Below are positions 4,534-7,654 of a DNA stretch of 7,654 nt, in pieces. The notes beneath the pieces are model-generated. The model did not search any database and was not told where the DNA came from. It saw only the letters and a program-made list of their open reading frames with translations. The stretch is taken from positions 1 to 7,654 of the forward strand of contig JBECKS010000042.1 in NCBI GenBank assembly GCA_040235395.1, read 5' to 3'. Made by a program: the position numbers and the translations under genes. Positions within the stretch are counted from its first letter, which is position 1. Each line of letters starts with the position of its first letter. The DNA is from JBECKS01 sp040235395. GTDB taxonomy: Bacteria; Pseudomonadota; Gammaproteobacteria; Pseudomonadales; JBECKS01.

Positions 4534-7093
4534 GGCTAAGTACCTCCGTAGTTTGTTTGTCTTTTTGTTTATCTTTAAAAATCATTTTCTGTAACACGGT
4601 TAATATCGCAGGCAACAGAATCAGGGTAACCACACAACTTGCTGCCATGATGGATGCCAGGAAAATTCCCACGGTGTTGTAAGGCACCAGTGGTGCAGCA
4701 AGCAGTGGCAGGAAGCCAATGGAAATCACAATGGCATTTCTAAGAATGGCAATACCTGGTTCGTCAAACATCAGCGCAAGGGTTTCTTTCCAGTTGCCGG
4801 TTTCACTTTGAATCGTGCGTGCGCGATCAAGAAAGTGGATTGCAAAGTCCACTGATAAACCAAGGGTTAAGGAAGAGAGCACAGCAACGGGCATGTCGTA
4901 ATCTTTTCCTATCCAGCCGATTAAGCCGTAGATAAAGGCAATGGTGAAACTTAAAGGAATCATTGCCAGTGCGCCGAAAATAACGGAGCGGAACAGTATG
5001 ACCATCACAGCGAAGACCATAACAAACGCACCCATCAGACTGTAAATCATGCCTTTCACCATGGCGTCTTGCCAGATGACGTTGATGTAGGTGAGTCCGC
5101 CCCATTCGAGGGACACTTCAGCGGGTAAAGGGTTATGTTTTACATAGTTATTCACCTGTTGGATGACTTCTGCCATATCTTTGTTATCACCGCTTTTCAG
5201 TTGCATCCACACAGCAACTTCATTGTAGTCAGGTGAAACAAAGTGCCAGAGATCAGCAGGGCGGTGAGAAGACTGATAACTTAAAACTGTTTGCGCAGTT
5301 TGGCGGGCATTGTCAGGCAGTCTGTAAAAATCTTCGTTGCCGCCTTGCAGTTCACGGTAAACGGTTTTTACCAGATCAGCGAAGCTGTTGGATTTTCCAA
5401 CAACGCCACCCGTTTGCAATGCTGCCTGTAAATCTTCGACATAAGCGAGTGCTTCAGGTGAGGCAAAATATTTTGAGCTGCTCTGATTTTTTTCAGCAAG
5501 GGCAATCACTGTATCAAGTGCAATGATGTCTGAATCATCAGTCGCATCAAAAGAGGCATCATCCGCAGCCTGAATATACCAGCTGGTTTTTTCTGAAAAA
5601 TTGTTGAAAGTTTCCGGTACTTCTTTCATAAGTTGTGCAACAGCTGGGTTGTTTGAAGCCAGTTCGTTCAGCGCTTTATCAAAAACAAGTTCCTGAGCAC
5701 TGTTGTCTTTGCGTAACACAAGGTAAGCATCGTAAGTACCCGCAAAATGTTCGTTTAATATTTTGTCAGCAACACGAATGCGATGATCTTCCTTGAACCA
5801 GCGAACAGGGTTGTCGTTAATTCCAATGTGTTTGATACCTATAAAGCTGAACACGCTAATAACCAGTGCAGCACTGATTGCGGGCTTGGCATATATTCCT
5901 GACAGGGCATGAAAAACATTTAAAGGGCCGCGTAAATCCAGCGCGCTTTCATTAGCGGCATGTTTTTCTGCCAGCTTCTCAATCGAAGCAGGGGAGAGCA
6001 CGGCTATATAGGCAGGAATGAAAACGATGGTAAGGATGAAAGCCAGACCAATTCCAAAAGCTACAAACAAACCAAAGACCTGAACGGGGGGAATAGGTGT
6101 GAAAGCCAGTGATGCAAATCCAACGGCTGAAGTCACTGAGGTGAATAACATGGGTTGGAAAAGATTTCCCACCACGTGACGGATACTGTCTTTTACACGA
6201 GAACCAGGTTTATGAATCTCTGCGAATTCAGAAAGAATATGAATGGAGTCCACCACAGCAATGGGCATCAAAAAGATTGGAATCATTGAGCTCATGATGT
6301 GAACAGTGAATCCCGTTCCAATGAGTAAACCCATAGTGACGAGCACCGTCGACATGGCAACCAGCATGGGTGCAGTAATGAGTGAAAAGCTGCGGAAGAA
6401 CACCCACATTAATAAGAAGATGGCTAAACCTGCGAGGGGCGCAGAGATTGCCATCTGTTTAAACATTTCGATGCCGAACGTATCTTCGGCAACGGGCAGG
6501 CCAGTGATGTGGTATTCATCACTGCCTTGAAGCTGATCTGTTAAGGCTTGAATCTGTTGTGAAATTTCATGGCTGTATTCTTTGGCTTCAATGGGCACAT
6601 AGATAGCAGCAGCTTTTCCATCTGATGAGACCAATGAATCCAGGAACATAGGCAAACGGGAAACATTGTTTTCTATCTGACGTGCGTTTTCTTCAGAAAT
6701 GTTTTCTTTGGGCAACATCCAGTTAAAGCGGATAGTGCCAGGGCCTTCCTGTGAAATGTTATCAACAGTGGCAAGGCTCATGAGTTCGTGGGGAACAACA
6801 CCTTCTATTTGCTTGATGTCGTCGCTGAGCTTTCTCAGGTTTTCCAAGGATTGAGGGTTATAGATACCGTGCTGATTGACGATACCCACAACAATCAGGT
6901 CATAAAGCTGGAAGCGTTGCTTAATCTGGTTATGAACCATGCGGTCATGCTGGTCTTCAGGTAGCATGTTCTCAGGGTCGGTATCGATATGTATACGCAC
7001 GATTTGCGATGCAACTAGCAAGGTAAAAATCAGGGTAATCCAGAGAACCCGCTTGGGATGTTCAATTGCGAAGTTTGTGATTTTATCTTTCAT
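4526..7093 (-). CDS. RND superfamily exporter, MMPL/HAE3 family
   Basis: The 855-residue inner-membrane protein has the duplicated RND layout: TM1 (about 14-33), periplasmic domain 1 (35-212) opening with the family stretch DTDPENMLPED (37-47), TM2-6 (about 215-367), a cytoplasmic linker (368-400), TM7 (about 404-423), periplasmic domain 2 (425-678) and TM8-12 (about 680-835), with a charged tail. Each half carries the likely proton-relay aspartate in the same setting: VVDSIHILSEF (280-290, D282) and GLSVDFAIHFLDR (745-757, D749). Length and motifs fit HAE3 (COG1033) rather than the roughly 1030-residue tripartite AcrB type, so no TolC-type partner is expected. HAE3 relatives such as HpnN and the MmpL proteins move lipids, which suggests a hydrophobic cargo. 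It is the first gene of the operon; its Shine-Dalgarno (AGG before CACCCTT) is weak. Confidence 0.93.
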   Translation of the reverse strand: MKDKITNFAIEHPKRVLWITLIFTLLVASQIVRIHIDTDPENMLPEDQHDRMVHNQIKQRFQLYDLIVVGIVNQHGIYNPQSLENLRKLSDDIKQIEGVVPHELMSLATVDNISQEGPGTIRFNWMLPKENISEENARQIENNVSRLPMFLDSLVSSDGKAAAIYVPIEAKEYSHEISQQIQALTDQLQGSDEYHITGLPVAEDTFGIEMFKQMAISAPLAGLAIFLLMWVFFRSFSLITAPMLVAMSTVLVTMGLLIGTGFTVHIMSSMIPIFLMPIAVVDSIHILSEFAEIHKPGSRVKDSIRHVVGNLFQPMLFTSVTSAVGFASLAFTPIPPVQVFGLFVAFGIGLAFILTIVFIPAYIAVLSPASIEKLAEKHAANESALDLRGPLNVFHALSGIYAKPAISAALVISVFSFIGIKHIGINDNPVRWFKEDHRIRVADKILNEHFAGTYDAYLVLRKDNSAQELVFDKALNELASNNPAVAQLMKEVPETFNNFSEKTSWYIQAADDASFDATDDSDIIALDTVIALAEKNQSSSKYFASPEALAYVEDLQAALQTGGVVGKSNSFADLVKTVYRELQGGNEDFYRLPDNARQTAQTVLSYQSSHRPADLWHFVSPDYNEVAVWMQLKSGDNKDMAEVIQQVNNYVKHNPLPAEVSLEWGGLTYINVIWQDAMVKGMIYSLMGAFVMVFAVMVILFRSVIFGALAMIPLSFTIAFIYGLIGWIGKDYDMPVAVLSSLTLGLSVDFAIHFLDRARTIQSETGNWKETLALMFDEPGIAILRNAIVISIGFLPLLAAPLVPYNTVGIFLASIMAASCVVTLILLPAILTVLQKMIFKDKQKDKQTTEVLSHA
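4543..4547 (-). promoter_or_regulatory. Shine-Dalgarno of the LolA-like gene inside the pump gene
   Basis: GGAGG on the minus strand, nine bases before the ATG at 4533 and inside the last codons of the pump gene. It supports the 8-bp overlapping start. Confidence 0.75.
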
Positions 7094-7133
7094 AAGGGTG
7101 CCTATTTATTAACCTTGGTTTCAGAGTTAACTA

Positions 7134-7159
7134 ACTATATAACCATATAGATATATAGT
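7134..7159. promoter_or_regulatory. Probable ArsR-family operator
   Basis: An imperfect 26-bp palindrome: ACTATATA (7134-7141), ten bases, TATATAGT (7152-7159), with further symmetry in the centre (22 of 26 positions symmetric). A nested inverted repeat CTATAT-AACC-ATATAG occupies 7135-7150. AT-rich palindromes of this kind are usual ArsR/SmtB targets. It spans from the -10 to part of the -35 of the operon promoter, so binding should block RNA polymerase directly. Confidence 0.7.
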
Positions 7160-7162
7160 CAA
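7134..7162 (-). promoter_or_regulatory. Predicted sigma-70 promoter of the pump operon
   Basis: On the minus strand TTGACT (7162-7157), a 17-bp spacer and TATAGT (7139-7134) each match the consensus at 5/6. Transcription would start near 7127, giving a leader of about 34 bases. The operator coincides with this promoter almost exactly. Confidence 0.7.
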
Positions 7163-7174
7163 ATACTTTTATTG

Positions 7175-7183
7175 TGTTATGCT
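7175..7183 (+). promoter_or_regulatory. Possible extended -10 promoter of the arsR-type gene
   Basis: TG-T-TATGCT has the extended -10 dinucleotide and a 4/6 hexamer; no good -35 is present 16-18 bp upstream. Transcription would begin near 7190, 27 bases before the ATG at 7217. The operator would then lie upstream of the core promoter, suggesting weaker autorepression than of the pump operon. Confidence 0.35.
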
Positions 7184-7216
7184 AGGTGCATCCAAACCCA
7201 TTAAATGGTGAAAAAT

Positions 7217-7543
7217 ATGGCTGAAATAGAGATGTCAGAAGCCCAGCTGGAGGTGGTTGCAGACCGTTTCCGTCTATTAAGTGACCCAATGCGCCTAAAG
7301 ATCCTGCAATGTTTAAGGGAAGGTGAGGCAACCGTTTCTCAGCTGGTGGAGGCGACCCAGTCTTCACAGCCCAATGTTTCCAAGCATTTATCCATTCTCA
7401 AAGGAGCTGGACTGGTAAAAAGAAGGCAGGAAGGCAACAGTGCCTACTTTTCCGTCGGTGCGCCTTTTGTCTTTGATTTGTGTGCCATTGTTTGTGATGG
7501 CGTAAGAAAGGAACTTGATGAGAAGCAGGCGAGTTTCTCGTAA
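7217..7543 (+). CDS. ArsR/SmtB-family transcriptional regulator
   Basis: The 108-residue protein is a typical single-domain ArsR winged helix. FRLLSDPMRLKILQCL (18-33) is the family's alpha-2 signature, VSQLVEATQSSQPNVSKHLSILKGAGLV (40-67) is the helix-turn-helix, and RRQEGNSAYFSV (69-80) is the wing. The final helix carries C89 and C93 (LCAIVC), and C32 lies in the earlier helix. The ELCVC-type alpha-3 metal site of ArsR is absent (ATVSQL instead). The inducer could be a thiol-reactive or metal signal sensed by C32/C89/C93, which is inference. ATG 7217 is preferred because GGTGA (7207-7211) lies five bases upstream; the earlier in-frame ATG at 7205 lacks a Shine-Dalgarno. It is divergent from the pump operon and probably represses it through the 7134-7159 palindrome. 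Confidence 0.92.
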   Translation: MAEIEMSEAQLEVVADRFRLLSDPMRLKILQCLREGEATVSQLVEATQSSQPNVSKHLSILKGAGLVKRRQEGNSAYFSVGAPFVFDLCAIVCDGVRKELDEKQASFS

Positions 7544-7589
7544 GGACTATTTATAGACCTTGCTATCAGCTCTATACAAAATCATAAAA

Positions 7590-7617
7590 TTGTAAAGTGC
7601 TATGTACACGATATAAT
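7590..7617 (+). promoter_or_regulatory. Sigma-70 promoter for the next, off-window gene
   Basis: TTGTAA (7590-7595), a 16-bp spacer and a perfect TATAAT (7612-7617). Transcription would start near 7624, so the gene beginning at 7653 probably has its own promoter rather than relying on arsR read-through. Bases 7544-7589, after the arsR stop, show no clear terminator. Confidence 0.6.
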
Positions 7618-7642
7618 CCTGTGGTTTATTGCCTTAAATCTC

Positions 7643-7654
7643 AGGAGCAGTCAT
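7643..7654 (+). promoter_or_regulatory. Shine-Dalgarno and start of a gene cut off at the right edge
   Basis: AGGAG (7643-7647) is followed by five bases and then AT at 7653-7654, the last bases of the window. If the next base is G, a plus-strand gene starts here. Its product cannot be known from this window. Confidence 0.5.

Noticed and set aside
7205..7216. ATG 7205 as the ArsR start
   Set aside because: No Shine-Dalgarno upstream, whereas GGTGA fits ATG 7217; only four residues differ.
7217..7543. Calling the ArsR protein a BigR/SqrR/YgaV persulfide sensor
   Set aside because: The cysteines do not fall at the same aligned positions (C32 off by one, last-helix cysteines several residues earlier), so only a loose comparison is justified.
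7547..7556. CTATTTATAG as a second ArsR operator before the off-window gene
   Set aside because: Only 4-bp arms match and no larger palindrome surrounds it; chance is likely in AT-rich sequence.

Overview
The window looks like part of a Gram-negative, probably gammaproteobacterial, chromosome. One operon encodes a signal-peptide-bearing periplasmic protein and an outer-membrane beta-barrel that ends in an aromatic residue, which needs a two-membrane envelope. I cannot name the genus from the sequence alone. No tRNA, rRNA, CRISPR array, insertion sequence or phage gene is visible.

Layout, left to right. (1) 1-616, minus strand, cut by the window edge: a fatty acid hydroxylase / sterol desaturase family membrane protein. 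(2) 617-694: a compact divergent promoter in which both predicted -10 boxes overlap inside a triple TTAGSTAA operator. (3) 695-1228, plus strand: a MarR-family regulator, probably the protein that binds that operator. (4) 1235-2104, minus strand, convergent with marR: a membrane-anchored, AT-rich protein resembling glycerophosphodiester phosphodiesterases (GDPD) but lacking the first histidine of the HRG motif. (5) 2105-2238: a small start-site hairpin and a stronger hairpin that probably ends the next operon. (6) 7093 down to 2239, minus strand: a tightly packed four-gene operon encoding an RND/MMPL (HAE3) inner-membrane transporter, a LolA-like periplasmic protein, a beta-barrel outer-membrane protein and a small YgaP-like (DUF2892) membrane protein. 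(7) 7094-7216: a divergent control region with a 26-bp operator lying over the operon promoter. (8) 7217-7543, plus strand: an ArsR/SmtB-family regulator. (9) 7544-7654: a good sigma-70 promoter and Shine-Dalgarno leading to a gene whose first two bases are the last bases of the window.

Main biological reading: the operon encodes one protein for each envelope layer (inner-membrane proton-driven pump, periplasmic hydrophobic-ligand carrier fold, outer-membrane barrel). Overlapping stop and start codons join the first three genes, and the whole operon is probably repressed by the divergent ArsR protein. That suggests a regulated system for moving a lipid or other hydrophobic compound across or to the outer membrane. 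The substrate is unknown. The ArsR regulator at one end and the YgaP-like protein at the other recall the E. coli ygaV-ygaP pair, but the rhodanese part of YgaP is absent. The MarR/hydroxylase pair at the left is a second, separate regulator-target unit that also concerns a lipid-modifying type of enzyme.
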